Shown here one piece after another: positions 18,037-27,471 of a DNA stretch of 64,000 bases (the stretch's first letter is position 1; every line of letters begins with the position of its first letter). This DNA is from FEN-1297 sp021817845 (lineage in GTDB: Bacteria > Bacteroidota > Ignavibacteria > Ignavibacteriales > Ignavibacteriaceae), in assembly GCA_021817845.1 (NCBI GenBank), contig JAKAFW010000004.1, positions 89,977 to 153,976 on the forward strand. The letters run 5' to 3'. A program made the position numbers and the translations under genes. Under the pieces are notes generated by a model that was not told the DNA's origin, made no database searches, and saw only the letters and a list, made by a program, of their open reading frames with translations.

Positions 18037-18564
18037 TCAATCTAAATTACTTCTAAAGTAATCTACAATCTCTTCGACGTTGTCAAAGGATTTGATTAAA
18101 CCTGTAGATCTATTTTCATGTTCAATCTGCTTATCCATAACAGCTATAATATCACTCCACATTGATGAATGACATGCCGCAGGCTTATTCTGTATTAAAT
18201 TTTTATTCATCAACTCCCAAACAACAGCTAATTCTAAAAGAGTTCCTGTTCCGCCTTGGAGAATAATATAACCATCACCCGTTTCAATTAGTTTGGTAAT
18301 CCTTTCAAAAAGATTTTCGCACTTTATTTCTTTTGTAAGGAATTCGCTTGGAATAGAACCCCATAAATCAACGGTTATTCCAGTTACTTCCGCACCGTTT
18401 TCTTTAGCGCCTTTAGATGCGGCATGCATAATGCCCCGGTAGCCGCCGGTACATATATTAAAGTTATTTTTTGCGAGAAGACTTCCGAGTTGATAGGCAT
18501 AGTCAAATTCTTTGTCTCCCTCTTTAGGTAACGAGCTGCCGAATATTGTAATTGTTTTTTTCAA
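18037..18564 (-). CDS. LOG-family (SLOG superfamily) Rossmann protein
   Basis: A 175-residue protein of the family once annotated as lysine decarboxylase and now linked to nucleotide 5'-monophosphate phosphoribohydrolases. It has an N-terminal ITIFGSSLPKEGD, a CTGGYRGIMHAASKGAKENG loop and the signature QGGTGTLLELAVVWE, a variant of the usual PGGxGTxxE. The replacement of Pro by Gln is mild. The physiological substrate is unknown. The neighbouring aldo/keto reductase gene is on the same strand 23 bases upstream, suggesting co-transcription. Confidence 0.85.
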   Translation of the reverse strand: MKKTITIFGSSLPKEGDKEFDYAYQLGSLLAKNNFNICTGGYRGIMHAASKGAKENGAEVTGITVDLWGSIPSEFLTKEIKCENLFERITKLIETGDGYIILQGGTGTLLELAVVWELMNKNLIQNKPAACHSSMWSDIIAVMDKQIEHENRSTGLIKSFDNVEEIVDYFRSNLD

Positions 18565-18587
18565 ACGATTGCTGAAGGTTGTTAAAA

Positions 18588-19556
18588 TTATATATAGAAA
18601 TTCTTATCCCACCGGTGAACTTTTAACTGTTCCAAAAGTTCTTGAGAAAGGGGTCCCTTCTCAACACTTTTTAAATTCGCCAGGAGATTTTTTTCCTTTC
18701 TCATGCCCGGTATTACAGATGTAACTGCCTCAAAGCTTATAATATATCTTAAAGCAGCTTCCGCCACCGATGCAGTCTCTGATTTTACATCACTCCATAT
18801 TTTATCTACCCGTAGTTTTACGTCTACTTTTCGCTTGTCTCTGAAATAACTGTTTCGAAAATCTCCTACCGGAAATTCTGTAGCCGGATCAATATTTCCG
18901 GTTAATGCACCTTCATCAAAAGGAACTCTTGCAAGAATGCTGATTTTATTTTCAAGACAGAATGGGAAAAGTTTTTCTACTGGTTTCTGGTCAAAAATAT
19001 TAAAGATAACCTGAAAACTGTCTATTAACCCTGTTTTACCAGCTTCAATACCGTTGCTTGGTTGATGATCATTTATGGAAATTCCCCAAAAACGGACTTT
19101 ACCGTCTTTCTTTAATTTATGAATTGCTTCTTTCCAATCATCCTCCTTTGCCCACTTATCATTCCACACATGGAATTGCATTAAATCGATATATTCTCTT
19201 TTCAAATTTCTAAGGCTCTCTTCTGTTTTTTTTATTATATATTCTTTTGTAAAAGATTCTTTCAACGTCGAACTATCTGAGGCAGGCCATTCTAACTTTT
19301 TTGACGGTACTTTTGAGGCAATGAATAATTCCTCATTACATTCTTTTTCAACCTCTCCGACAAGCTGCTCGCTATGCCCGTTTCCATATACAAGTGCAGT
19401 ATCGAAAAAATTTATCCCTTTGTCTATCGCTTTATGAAGAGTTTTTTTAGATTCAATATCATCTGCCCCGATCCACATTGATTTTCCAATCCCCCAGCAG
19501 CCAAAACCAAGCTGCGAAATTTTGTATTTTGATTTGCTAAATTGTTTCATCATCAT
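18588..19556 (-). CDS. Aldo/keto reductase
   Basis: A 322-residue TIM-barrel NADPH-dependent oxidoreductase. The catalytic tetrad is visible: Asp52 and Tyr57 in INFFDTALVYGNGHSE, Lys82 in FIASK, and His129 in DLMQFHVWN. The C-terminal cofactor region shows EAALRYIISFEAVTSVIPGM. Substrates of this family are broad (aldehydes, ketones, sugars) and cannot be predicted here. It lies upstream of the LOG-family gene. Start choice among three consecutive Met codons is arbitrary. Confidence 0.9.
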   Translation of the reverse strand: MMMKQFSKSKYKISQLGFGCWGIGKSMWIGADDIESKKTLHKAIDKGINFFDTALVYGNGHSEQLVGEVEKECNEELFIASKVPSKKLEWPASDSSTLKESFTKEYIIKKTEESLRNLKREYIDLMQFHVWNDKWAKEDDWKEAIHKLKKDGKVRFWGISINDHQPSNGIEAGKTGLIDSFQVIFNIFDQKPVEKLFPFCLENKISILARVPFDEGALTGNIDPATEFPVGDFRNSYFRDKRKVDVKLRVDKIWSDVKSETASVAEAALRYIISFEAVTSVIPGMRKEKNLLANLKSVEKGPLSQELLEQLKVHRWDKNFYI

Positions 19557-19910
19557 AAATTGTCTCTCTTTCTTATTTTATTAAGAATGAATAATAATAC
19601 GGTAATAAAGTCAAAATTAAAATAATACTTTAAAAGAATTTTGCAAACAGGATTCCTTTAGCATTTCAGTGTAAAAGGCAGTATTAGAAATTATCCTTTT
19701 ATCTTCAATACTATTTTGCCTTGACCAGCTTAAGAGACGGTTTGTTTAAAGAGGGTGTCCCAATCTTAAAACAGCAAACTTTTCCAATTCTGTTAGGTTT
19801 GGAATTCTAACAATATTATTTTTACAATATGATAATTTGTGGTTTTAATGTTATTGGATTAAATTTTTTAAGTTAATTTATCAATGGATAAATAGTTCAT
19901 CATAAACAAA
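19557..19910. other. Intergenic region without recognisable features
   Basis: About 350 AT-rich bases between the divergent aldo/keto reductase and methylmalonyl-CoA epimerase genes. I find no gene, strong hairpin or repeat; it presumably contains both promoters. Confidence 0.5.
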
Positions 19911-20318
19911 ATGCACGTAAACCGCATAGAACATATTGCAATTGCAGTTAAGAACCTAGATGAATCAATTAAATTTTATGAAAGTATTTTCGGACTCAAA
20001 TGTTATTTAATTGAAGAAGTAGAAGATCAGAAAGTTAGAACTGCATTTTTCAAAGCAGGTGAAACTAAAATTGAACTGCTTGAAACTACCGATCCTCAAG
20101 GCGCTATCGGAAAGTTTATCGAAAAACATGGAGAAGGAATTCATCATATTGCCTTTGCCGTTGATGATGTCGATCTTTCATTAAAAGAAATAGAATCTAA
20201 AGGAATAAAATTGATCGATAAAAAACCACGCCCGGGCGCGGAAAGTTTTGATATTGCATTTCTTCATCCCAAATCAACTCTTGGCGTTCTAACTGAACTA
20301 TGCCAAAAAAAAATCTAA
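19911..20318 (+). CDS. mce: Methylmalonyl-CoA epimerase
   Basis: Interconverts the (S) and (R) forms of methylmalonyl-CoA in the propionate/succinate pathway. The 135-residue VOC-fold protein matches the family end to end: IEHIAIAVKNLDESIKFYES at the start (metal ligand His8), IELLE in the middle, GIHHIAFAVDD for the second half, and GVLTELCQ with the final Glu ligand. No methylmalonyl-CoA mutase is in the window. It is the first gene of a short plus-strand run with a PAP2-like membrane protein 16 bases later. Confidence 0.95.
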   Translation: MHVNRIEHIAIAVKNLDESIKFYESIFGLKCYLIEEVEDQKVRTAFFKAGETKIELLETTDPQGAIGKFIEKHGEGIHHIAFAVDDVDLSLKEIESKGIKLIDKKPRPGAESFDIAFLHPKSTLGVLTELCQKKI

Positions 20319-20334
20319 AGGTAAATAAATTAAA

Positions 20335-20943
20335 ATGAACTGGTCGGAGTTTATTAAAAATAAAAAATTATTTATCGAATTTATTCTTTCGGCTATACTT
20401 CTTGTTTTTGTATTAGCCTCCATGTCAAATTTTCTTGAATTTGTCGAACATCGGCAAGGCGTCGTTTTACTCGATCCGCTACTTAAAACTTTTCAACCTG
20501 TAAATTTAACCTGGCTTATCTTCACCCTAATTTATCTCTCTTTGATTATTACGATAGCCCTTATCGTTAAACATCCGCAAAAGTTATTATTTGCAATTCA
20601 GTCTTACTCCCTTATGCTAGTGTTTCGAATAATTGCAATGTTCCTTCTGCCGCTAAACCCTCCAGTACGAATGATTTTGTTAAATGATCCATTTATACAA
20701 TTTTTCGGAAGCGGCAGGATTCTAACAAAGGATTTGTTTTTTTCGGGGCATACCGCTACTCTTTTCTTTTTTTTCCTTATTGCCGATAGTAAGCCATTTA
20801 AATATATGCTGCTTGCCTTTACGATTATTGTTGCAGCCGCTGTTCTTTTACAGCATGTTCATTATTCCATAGACGTTTTTGCCGCCCCATTCTTTTCTTA
20901 TTCGGCATACCGCTTAATTAAAATAAAGAACAATAGACAATAA
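20335..20943 (+). CDS. PAP2-like / sphingomyelin-synthase-like integral membrane phosphatase or transferase
   Basis: A 202-residue protein with about six membrane helices. It contains the two histidine motifs of the PAP2_C/sphingomyelin synthase-like group: FFSGHTATLFFF at about 138-149 and HVHYSIDVFAAP at about 178-189. In that family the His of SGH and the His-Asp of the second motif act in lipid phosphate transfer or hydrolysis. It may remodel a phospholipid or sphingolipid head group, but the substrate is unknown. AAAGG lies before the ATG and it directly follows mce. Confidence 0.8.
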   Translation: MNWSEFIKNKKLFIEFILSAILLVFVLASMSNFLEFVEHRQGVVLLDPLLKTFQPVNLTWLIFTLIYLSLIITIALIVKHPQKLLFAIQSYSLMLVFRIIAMFLLPLNPPVRMILLNDPFIQFFGSGRILTKDLFFSGHTATLFFFFLIADSKPFKYMLLAFTIIVAAAVLLQHVHYSIDVFAAPFFSYSAYRLIKIKNNRQ

Positions 20944-20972
20944 TTTTCTAAAACCTTTTCGAAGATAGATTA

Positions 20973-21305
20973 ATGGAAGAATTGATTAACGTTAAAGAAG
21001 TTTCTAAATTAATTTCCGGTACCTTAAAAAGTAACGGGTTTGAACTTGAAACTACCGGCGAAAACCTCAAAACGATTAATGAATTCAGAATTTACCTTAC
21101 AAAAAAACTTTCCAAAATGTTAGATGATGACTACAATGGAGTAATAAATTTATTATACCGCATAGATGTGAATGAAAAAGAATTGTCTAAATTATTTTCA
21201 TCGTCAAACAAAGATTTTATACCCGCTGCTTTAGCAGACCTGATAATCAACCGCCAAATCGAAAAAATAAAATGGAGATTAAAAATTAAAAACGGCGAAA
21301 TCTAA
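20973..21305 (+). CDS. Small helical protein of unknown function
   Basis: A 110-residue, soluble, mostly helical protein (VKEVSKLISGTLKSNGFELE at the start, FIPAALADLIINRQIEKIKW near the end). I see no membrane segment, Cys cluster or known motif. It lies 29 bases after the PAP2-like gene and before a long coiled-coil protein on the same strand. Function unknown. Confidence 0.7.
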   Translation: MEELINVKEVSKLISGTLKSNGFELETTGENLKTINEFRIYLTKKLSKMLDDDYNGVINLLYRIDVNEKELSKLFSSSNKDFIPAALADLIINRQIEKIKWRLKIKNGEI

Positions 21306-21447
21306 TCGCACTTTAAGTTATTAAAGACGATTTTGCCTCTCCAAAAACATCACCAAAATTTATTATGATTGAAAATTACCTAACTAATAATTAAGTTAAA
21401 CTACTAATTAATAAGGCAAGTTTAATATTTGTTTTAGAACCGGAGAA

Positions 21448-23397
21448 ATGTCTATGGGATTATTTAAAAATAAAGAATTAGAACAATTGCGCGACGAGAA
21501 TGAAGAGTTGAAAACCCAGCTCCATTTTATAGCCGAAAAACAGGAAAATGCAAGATATCTCGAAGAGCTTTTGAAAAAACTCCGAAAGGAAGTTTCTCAA
21601 TTAAATAATGAAAAAAATATTGTTCAAGAAAAGATTAACTTCCTGAATGCCGAAGAACATCAAAAACAGGAACAACTTTCAGAGTTCCAACGCCGCATCG
21701 AAAGTCTCGGCGATATGAAGGATGAACTTCAGAATACAATTCTTTCTTATTCCGGTAAGGTTGAAGGCTTGGAAAATCTTTTAAATAGCGAACAGCAAAT
21801 TGAAGACAACAGCGATAGTGATGACCAATCATCCTCCTCTGAACCCAATGCTGAAAGTGAAAAATATATCCTTGAAGCAAATGAAAGAATTAAGGCATTA
21901 AACGAACAGGAATCGGAGCTTCTGAATCTTATTGAATTAAGGAAAGAAGAGTTAAATAAAATTGAAGAAGAACAAATTAAATTTTCGTCAAAGCAGAATG
22001 AGGTTAATAAAAACTTAAATGAAGATGAAGAAAAAATTCATTCATACAAAGAGACTAAAAGTAATCTCGAAAAAGAAATTGAGATTAAAGAATTTCAAAT
22101 AAAAGAGCACTCACAAAAATTAAATTCAATTAAAAGCGAATATAATTCCACCATAAAAAATCTTGCTGAACTTCATGAAAAAGAAAAGAACATTCGCATC
22201 CGCCTTGAAAAACTCCTGGAGGAGGAAAAGGAAAAAAGCGGCTTGATTAAAGAACTTGAAGAGTTTAAGCTTGAGATTGAATCTAAGCAGGGACTTGTAG
22301 AAGAGATGGAGGAAAAGTTTAAAAAGCTTTCGGAGGAAAGCAGGTTTAAGGAAAAAGAACTTTACGCTATCGATCAATCACTCTCTATAAAAGCAACGCG
22401 GCTTTCAAAATTAAATTTGGAAATCCTTTCGCTTGAGAAGAAATCTGTGGAATTAAAAGAGGAAACGAAAAAGTATGAAGATTTGAAAAGTGATATTCAA
22501 CAAAAATTTTCACAGGAAAAGGAAATAATAGACAAGCTTTCCGGTCAAAAGATTAAGCTGCATGAATTAGTACCTCTGCTTGAAAAAAGAAAAAAGGAAA
22601 TCGAACAAAGCAACTTTGAGCTTGAAGAACGATTTACAAAGATGTTTCAGAAATTTAACTCTGAGATGAACGAGATAAATAAAAAAAGAAATGTCCTTGA
22701 GCAAATTGTCTTGAAAAAAGAAAAAGATATTGACGAAAAAGATCTGATGTTGTTTGAGAAGATTGCCGCGCTTGAAGAAAGTGAAAAAATATTAAACATG
22801 CGCCAGGCGGAAGCTGAATCGCTCTCTGAAATTGTTAAGAAAATTGAAGAACAAAGAGAGAATGCAAAAAATGAACTGTTGAAACTGGAGGAAGAATCAC
22901 TTGAAAAGAAAAGTTTCAACTCCGATTTGCGTTTTGAATCCGAACTTCTTTTAAAGAAAAAAATTGTCCTTGAAAAAAGTTTGCAGGAGCTTTTAAATAT
23001 CTTTAAAGACAGCTTTTCAAAAATGGAAGAAAAAAAGAATAAGCAGTTCAATGAAATGAAGGAGTACGAAGAGAAACTTCAAAGCTACAGGGAGCAAATA
23101 ACAGAAACTTTGAAAGAGCTTGAACAACTTCAGATAAGTATAGGCGCTGTTAAAGTTGAGCATGAAGAATATAAAGGCAGCATTTCTAAAATGGTCGGTA
23201 TGAAAAAAAGGTTGTATGAAGAAATACTCAAACAACAATCAATTTTGCAAAAATACCAGAAAGTAAGAGAAAAATTGAAGGTTGAGCAGTCTCTCGAAAA
23301 CAATAAGAAGATCGGTGGACCGTATCAAGGAGAAGAATCGAGAGTAGGTGAAGTAAAAGGAATTGATCAGAAAAAGGCGAATATTTTTAAGTTGTAA
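21448..23397 (+). CDS. Long coiled-coil protein of unknown function
   Basis: A 649-residue protein in which nearly all of residues 5-620 are heptad-like coiled coil rich in Glu, Lys, Leu and Ser. There is no Walker motif, so it is not an SMC/RecN ATPase despite the similar rod. There is no signal peptide or membrane helix, so it is probably cytoplasmic and filament- or scaffold-forming. A Ser/Asp-rich break at about 122-136 divides two coils. The C-terminus (GEVKGIDQKKANIFKL) is short and non-coiled. GGAGAA precedes the ATG. Its function cannot be told from sequence. Confidence 0.8.
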   Translation: MSMGLFKNKELEQLRDENEELKTQLHFIAEKQENARYLEELLKKLRKEVSQLNNEKNIVQEKINFLNAEEHQKQEQLSEFQRRIESLGDMKDELQNTILSYSGKVEGLENLLNSEQQIEDNSDSDDQSSSSEPNAESEKYILEANERIKALNEQESELLNLIELRKEELNKIEEEQIKFSSKQNEVNKNLNEDEEKIHSYKETKSNLEKEIEIKEFQIKEHSQKLNSIKSEYNSTIKNLAELHEKEKNIRIRLEKLLEEEKEKSGLIKELEEFKLEIESKQGLVEEMEEKFKKLSEESRFKEKELYAIDQSLSIKATRLSKLNLEILSLEKKSVELKEETKKYEDLKSDIQQKFSQEKEIIDKLSGQKIKLHELVPLLEKRKKEIEQSNFELEERFTKMFQKFNSEMNEINKKRNVLEQIVLKKEKDIDEKDLMLFEKIAALEESEKILNMRQAEAESLSEIVKKIEEQRENAKNELLKLEEESLEKKSFNSDLRFESELLLKKKIVLEKSLQELLNIFKDSFSKMEEKKNKQFNEMKEYEEKLQSYREQITETLKELEQLQISIGAVKVEHEEYKGSISKMVGMKKRLYEEILKQQSILQKYQKVREKLKVEQSLENNKKIGGPYQGEESRVGEVKGIDQKKANIFKL

Positions 23398-23461
23398 ACA
23401 AATCACCTGGGGAAATATTTTAATTTAATTTCCAATAATTATTTAAATAGACAAGCAAATT

Positions 23462-24844
23462 ATGTCATCAATTATTAATAGATTTATTCAAGCTGCAATC
23501 TTAATTTTTTTTATTGCTTTCATATTAAGCAATACGTTTCTTAAAACTTATGCTCAGCCCAAATCCTATGTTAAGCACCCGGTATGGAGCTATAACCAAA
23601 CAATCTATGAAGTAAATTTGCGCCAATATTCTGAAAGCGGAAGCTTTGCAGATTTTGCCAAGCATCTTCCCGAATTGAAAAAGATGGGAGCCGGTATTCT
23701 TTGGTTTATGCCGATAAATCCTATCGGTGTAAAAAACCGCAAAGGTAAACTCGGCAGCTATTATTCTGTTCGAAATTATGAAACGGTAAATCCCGAATTC
23801 GGAACTTTAAAAGAATTTAAGTCTCTTGTAGCAAAAATTCATAAAATGGGAATGTATGTAATTCTCGATTGGGTTGCAGATCATACTTCATGGGATAATG
23901 TTTGGACGAAGGAACACCCCGGTTTTTACAAAAAAGATTCTGCAGGAAATTTTATACCCCCTGTTAAAGATTGGACTGATGTTATTGCTCTTGATTATTC
24001 AAATAAAAAGCTTTGGACTGCAATGATCAAGGCAATGGAATTTTGGGTGAAGGATTGCAATATTGACGGCTTCCGATGCGACGTAGCAGATATGGTTCCT
24101 ACTCCTTTCTGGGATGAAGCCCGGGCTCAATTAGAAAAAATAAAACCAATCTTTATGCTTGCCGAAGCCGAAAAACCGCAGCTGCAAGTAAAAGCATTCG
24201 ATATGACTTACTCGTGGACACTTTATGATTTGATGCATGAAATTTATATAGGGAAAAAGAATGCCCGTGATGTGATAAAGTTTTTTGATAACGAACAAAA
24301 AAAATTCCCGGAAAATTCTTTTAGAATGAGATTCACTTCAAACCACGATGAGAATAGCTGGAACGGAACAGAGTTTGAAAAATTCGGAGATGCAGCAAAA
24401 ACATTTGCCGCTTTTACCGTGGTAATTCCCGGGATGCCGCTATGCTATAATGGACAAGAAATCGGAATGCACAAACGCTTAAAATTTTTTGAGAAAGATC
24501 CGATTAATTGGAAACCTTCTCCTTATCGTGAATTTTATACAAAGCTTTTCAATTTAAGATTGAAGGACAAAGCGTTGCTTGCAGGAGATGAAGGAGGAAA
24601 GGTTCAGCTTGTTTCGTCACCGGAAGATAAATCAGTTTATTCGTTCGTTAGAGAGAAAGACGGCGACAAGGTTTTTGCTGTGTTTAATTTATCCGGTAAA
24701 ACTGTTAGCAGAAATATTAACAGTAAGTTGATTGAAGGAAGCTATACAAACTTGTTCACGGGAGAAAAAGTTTCTTTTGACAATTCACAAAAATTTGAAT
24801 TAAATCCTTGGGAGTACAAGATTTATTTTAAGTTTTCAAAATAG
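23462..24844 (+). CDS. Exported glycoside hydrolase family 13 (alpha-amylase-like)
   Basis: A 460-residue enzyme with an N-terminal signal peptide or anchor (hydrophobic residues 9-30). It has the four GH13 regions: LDWVADHTSW, DGFRCDVADM with nucleophile Asp207, FMLAEAEKP with acid/base Glu235, and FTSNHDENSW with Asp296. A C-terminal beta domain closes the protein. It should cleave or transfer alpha-glucan chains outside the cytoplasm. Together with malQ 3.5 kb downstream it suggests use of starch- or glycogen-like glucans. There is no SusC/SusD pair beside it. Confidence 0.93.
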   Translation: MSSIINRFIQAAILIFFIAFILSNTFLKTYAQPKSYVKHPVWSYNQTIYEVNLRQYSESGSFADFAKHLPELKKMGAGILWFMPINPIGVKNRKGKLGSYYSVRNYETVNPEFGTLKEFKSLVAKIHKMGMYVILDWVADHTSWDNVWTKEHPGFYKKDSAGNFIPPVKDWTDVIALDYSNKKLWTAMIKAMEFWVKDCNIDGFRCDVADMVPTPFWDEARAQLEKIKPIFMLAEAEKPQLQVKAFDMTYSWTLYDLMHEIYIGKKNARDVIKFFDNEQKKFPENSFRMRFTSNHDENSWNGTEFEKFGDAAKTFAAFTVVIPGMPLCYNGQEIGMHKRLKFFEKDPINWKPSPYREFYTKLFNLRLKDKALLAGDEGGKVQLVSSPEDKSVYSFVREKDGDKVFAVFNLSGKTVSRNINSKLIEGSYTNLFTGEKVSFDNSQKFELNPWEYKIYFKFSK

Positions 24845-25271
24845 ACTATTTATGTGTGCTGGGAAGATGAATTAAGAATTTTACGAATAAATTTTGGTAA
24901 ATTGTCTGAACATATTCAAAGAGTATTTCAAAGTTTAATAAGGCAAATATCTTCGTACTTTTCTCCTTTAAATTTTGTTTATATATAAAAGAAATATTCT
25001 GTTTTTCTCCATTCTAAAACCAAATTTTCAACCATTATTACGAAAATTTGAATGCACTGTGAATGCACTATAAAAAGCTATATCTATGCTTATTATCCCT
25101 GTGTAACTCTATCTTCCCCGGTCTGTCGTTTTTCTTAAAGATAATTCCCGATAATGGTTTATTAAAACTTTTGTTACCCAAAATCTAATGATTCGGGAAG
25201 ATTGATAGTATTAAATCACAATTGAATAGTCTTACTGACACATCTTACTCAGAAACAGCCCTTCGGAACAT

Positions 25272-25309
25272 TGGAATAATGAAAGGTATCGCTCAATTCC
25301 ATTATTCCA
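25272..25309. repeat. Hairpin with ATTCCA-type arms
   Basis: Perfect 10-bp inverted repeat around an 18-base loop, followed by further CATTATTCC-like units up to about 25330. Similar imperfect GGAAT/ATTCC hairpins lie at 55709-55760. It resembles a second class of intergenic palindrome rather than a terminator, as no T-run follows. Confidence 0.5.
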
Positions 25310-25338
25310 TTATTCCACTACTCCAATTTTCCAAGAGT

Positions 25339-25369
25339 TGCGTAACATCAGTTACTAAATTCTTTTGTT
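25339..25369 (+). promoter_or_regulatory. Candidate promoter/leader segment shared with ppc
   Basis: TGCGTAACATCAGTTACTAA followed by ATTCTTTTGTT matches 3748-3778 upstream of ppc at about 26 of 31 positions. It is 51 bases from the tkt start chosen here. It is either a promoter with a Bacteroidota-type -7 region or the surviving right end of the hairpin element; sequence alone does not decide. Confidence 0.3.
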
Positions 25370-25420
25370 TTTAATATATTTAAACATTTAGAATATCAAT
25401 TTTTTTAGATGGAGAATAGA

Positions 25421-27442
25421 ATGCCCGATAATAATCAACAATTGGAACAACTTGCAATAAACACAATAAGATTTCTTTCCGTGGATGCAGTGCAAAAAGC
25501 AAACTCAGGTCATCCCGGAATGCCGATGGGATGCGCTCCGATTGGATACACGCTTTATGCAAAATATATGAGACACAACCCTGCTAACCCAAAATGGTTA
25601 AACAGAGATAGATTTATTTTATCTGCCGGGCATGGAAGTATGCTTCTTTATTCTCTTCTCCATTTGTGCGGATATGATCTGCCGCTCGAACAGTTAAAGC
25701 AATTTCGACAGTGGGGAAGCATTACCCCCGGTCATCCCGAATACGGACTTACACCCGGCGTGGAAACTACAACCGGTCCACTTGGACAAGGATTTGCAAA
25801 CGCTATTGGAATGGCAATTGCTCAAGCACATCTTGGGTCTTTGTTTAATAAGGAAGACATAAAAATTCTCGATCATTTTATATATGGAATTTGCAGCGAC
25901 GGCGAAATGATGGAGGGAATATCGCACGAAGCGGCTTCTTTAGCCGGTCATCTTAAACTTGGAAAAATTATCTTCTTTTATGATGATAATAAAATTACTA
26001 TCGACGGCTCAACTTCTCTTGCTTTTTCCGAAGATGTTGGTAAACGCTTCGAAGCATACAATTGGCATGTCCAGCATGTTGAAGATGTAAATGATTTATC
26101 TTCGCTTGAAGCTGCACTAAAGAATGCACAATCGGAAACATCGAAACCTTCTTTAATTATTACGAGAACTCATATTGGATTCGGAAGCCCGAACAAACAT
26201 GACTCTGCATCTTCCCACGGCTCTCCGCTCGGCGTTGAAGAAGTAAAACTTACCAAAAAAAATCTTGGCTGGCCCGAAGAACCAGATTTCTTAATTCCTT
26301 CTGAAGTTGCAAATTATTTTAAGACTGTTAAAGAAAAAGGAATTCTACTTGAAAAGGAATGGAACGATTTATTCAAACAGTATGAAAATAAATACCCTGA
26401 TGATGCAAGGTATTTCAAGAAAATTATGAGTGGAGATTTCGGCGAAGAATGGAAAACGAAACTGCCGGTATTCCCGGATGAAGGAAAGAAAATAGCAACC
26501 CGCACTTCTTCGGGAAAAGTATTAAACACTATCGCACCATACCTTACAACGCTAATCGGAGGTTCGGCTGATCTTCATCCTTCGACTGATACTTTCTTAA
26601 AAGAATTCGGAAGCTTTAGCGCGGATAACTATAGAGCACGTACAATTCATTACGGTATCCGCGAACATGCTATGGGTGCAATCTTAAACGGTATGGCAAT
26701 TTACGGCGGAGTAATTCCGTTCGGCGCGACATTCTTTATTTTCTCCGACTATCTTCGGCCGGTAATAAGGCTTGCATCTATTTCAAAAATAAAACCGATT
26801 TATGTTTTTACTCACGATAGCATTGGCGTGGGCGAAGACGGACCAACGCATCAGCCCGTGGAACAAACTGCCTCGCTTCGCGCTATTCCTAAAGTTATTG
26901 TAATTCGTCCTGCCGATGCAAATGAATCTGCTTACGCATGGCGCTATGCAATCGAACATAAGGGAAGCCCTGTTGCACTTCTATTAACACGCCAAGGCTT
27001 ACCTGTGCTTGATCAAAATAAATATCCCTCTGCAGAAGGACTTCTACGCGGTGCTTATGTTTTATTAGATTGTGCCGGAGCTCCTGAAATAATTCTAATG
27101 GCTTCGGGTTCTGAGGTGTCCATTTCCTTGCAAGCTGCGAATAAATTAAAAGCCGAAGGAATAAAAGTTCGCGTGGTTAGCTTCCCAAGCTGGGAATTAT
27201 TTGAGCAGCAACCTGAAGAGTATAAAGAAAACATTCTCCCTTCAAATGTGAAAGCAAGAGTTTCCGTCGAAGCCGGTGTAAAAATGGGATGGGAAAAATA
27301 TGTCGGTGACCTTGGAGAATGCATCAGCGTGGAAAAATTTGGTGCCTCCGCGCCTGTTGAAGTGGTTATGGAAAAATATGGTTTTACCCCAGCGCATGTT
27401 TATGAAATCGCTAAAAAGACTCTTGCAAAAATAAGGAAGTGA
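25421..27442 (+). CDS. tkt: Transketolase
   Basis: Thiamine-diphosphate enzyme moving two-carbon units between sugar phosphates in the pentose phosphate pathway. At 673 residues it is full length. Landmarks are SGHPGMPMGCAP at the N-terminus, CSDGEMMEGISHEAASLAGH (thiamine diphosphate and metal binding), FGSPNKHDSASSHGSPLG, and the pyrimidine-domain segment IGVGEDGPTHQPVEQ. I chose the ATG at 25421 because GGAGA lies about six bases upstream; an in-frame ATG at 25409 has no such site. The gene is followed 29 bases later by a dienelactone hydrolase-like gene. Confidence 0.96.
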   Translation: MPDNNQQLEQLAINTIRFLSVDAVQKANSGHPGMPMGCAPIGYTLYAKYMRHNPANPKWLNRDRFILSAGHGSMLLYSLLHLCGYDLPLEQLKQFRQWGSITPGHPEYGLTPGVETTTGPLGQGFANAIGMAIAQAHLGSLFNKEDIKILDHFIYGICSDGEMMEGISHEAASLAGHLKLGKIIFFYDDNKITIDGSTSLAFSEDVGKRFEAYNWHVQHVEDVNDLSSLEAALKNAQSETSKPSLIITRTHIGFGSPNKHDSASSHGSPLGVEEVKLTKKNLGWPEEPDFLIPSEVANYFKTVKEKGILLEKEWNDLFKQYENKYPDDARYFKKIMSGDFGEEWKTKLPVFPDEGKKIATRTSSGKVLNTIAPYLTTLIGGSADLHPSTDTFLKEFGSFSADNYRARTIHYGIREHAMGAILNGMAIYGGVIPFGATFFIFSDYLRPVIRLASISKIKPIYVFTHDSIGVGEDGPTHQPVEQTASLRAIPKVIVIRPADANESAYAWRYAIEHKGSPVALLLTRQGLPVLDQNKYPSAEGLLRGAYVLLDCAGAPEIILMASGSEVSISLQAANKLKAEGIKVRVVSFPSWELFEQQPEEYKENILPSNVKARVSVEAGVKMGWEKYVGDLGECISVEKFGASAPVEVVMEKYGFTPAHVYEIAKKTLAKIRK

Positions 27443-27471
27443 AATTATCTTAAATATTTAGGAGCAAAATT

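Larger units (their letters stand above)
24845..25420. other. Intergenic region with hairpin and element fragments upstream of tkt
   Basis: About 570 bases without a gene. It contains a 9-bp motif GAATGCACT repeated at 25050-25058 and 25061-25069, a 10-bp perfect stem (25272-25281 with 25300-25309, arms TGGAATAATG and its complement), a run of ATTCCA-like units after it, and a 31-base segment (25339-25369) shared with the region upstream of ppc. Confidence 0.55.

Noticed and set aside
21448..23397. SMC/RecN-type ATPase for the long coiled-coil protein
   Set aside because: No Walker A, Walker B or ABC signature motif is present at either end.
25050..25069. GAATGCACT direct repeat pair as a possible attachment site or operator
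   Set aside because: Only two 9-base copies in AT-rich DNA, with no integrase or regulator nearby.
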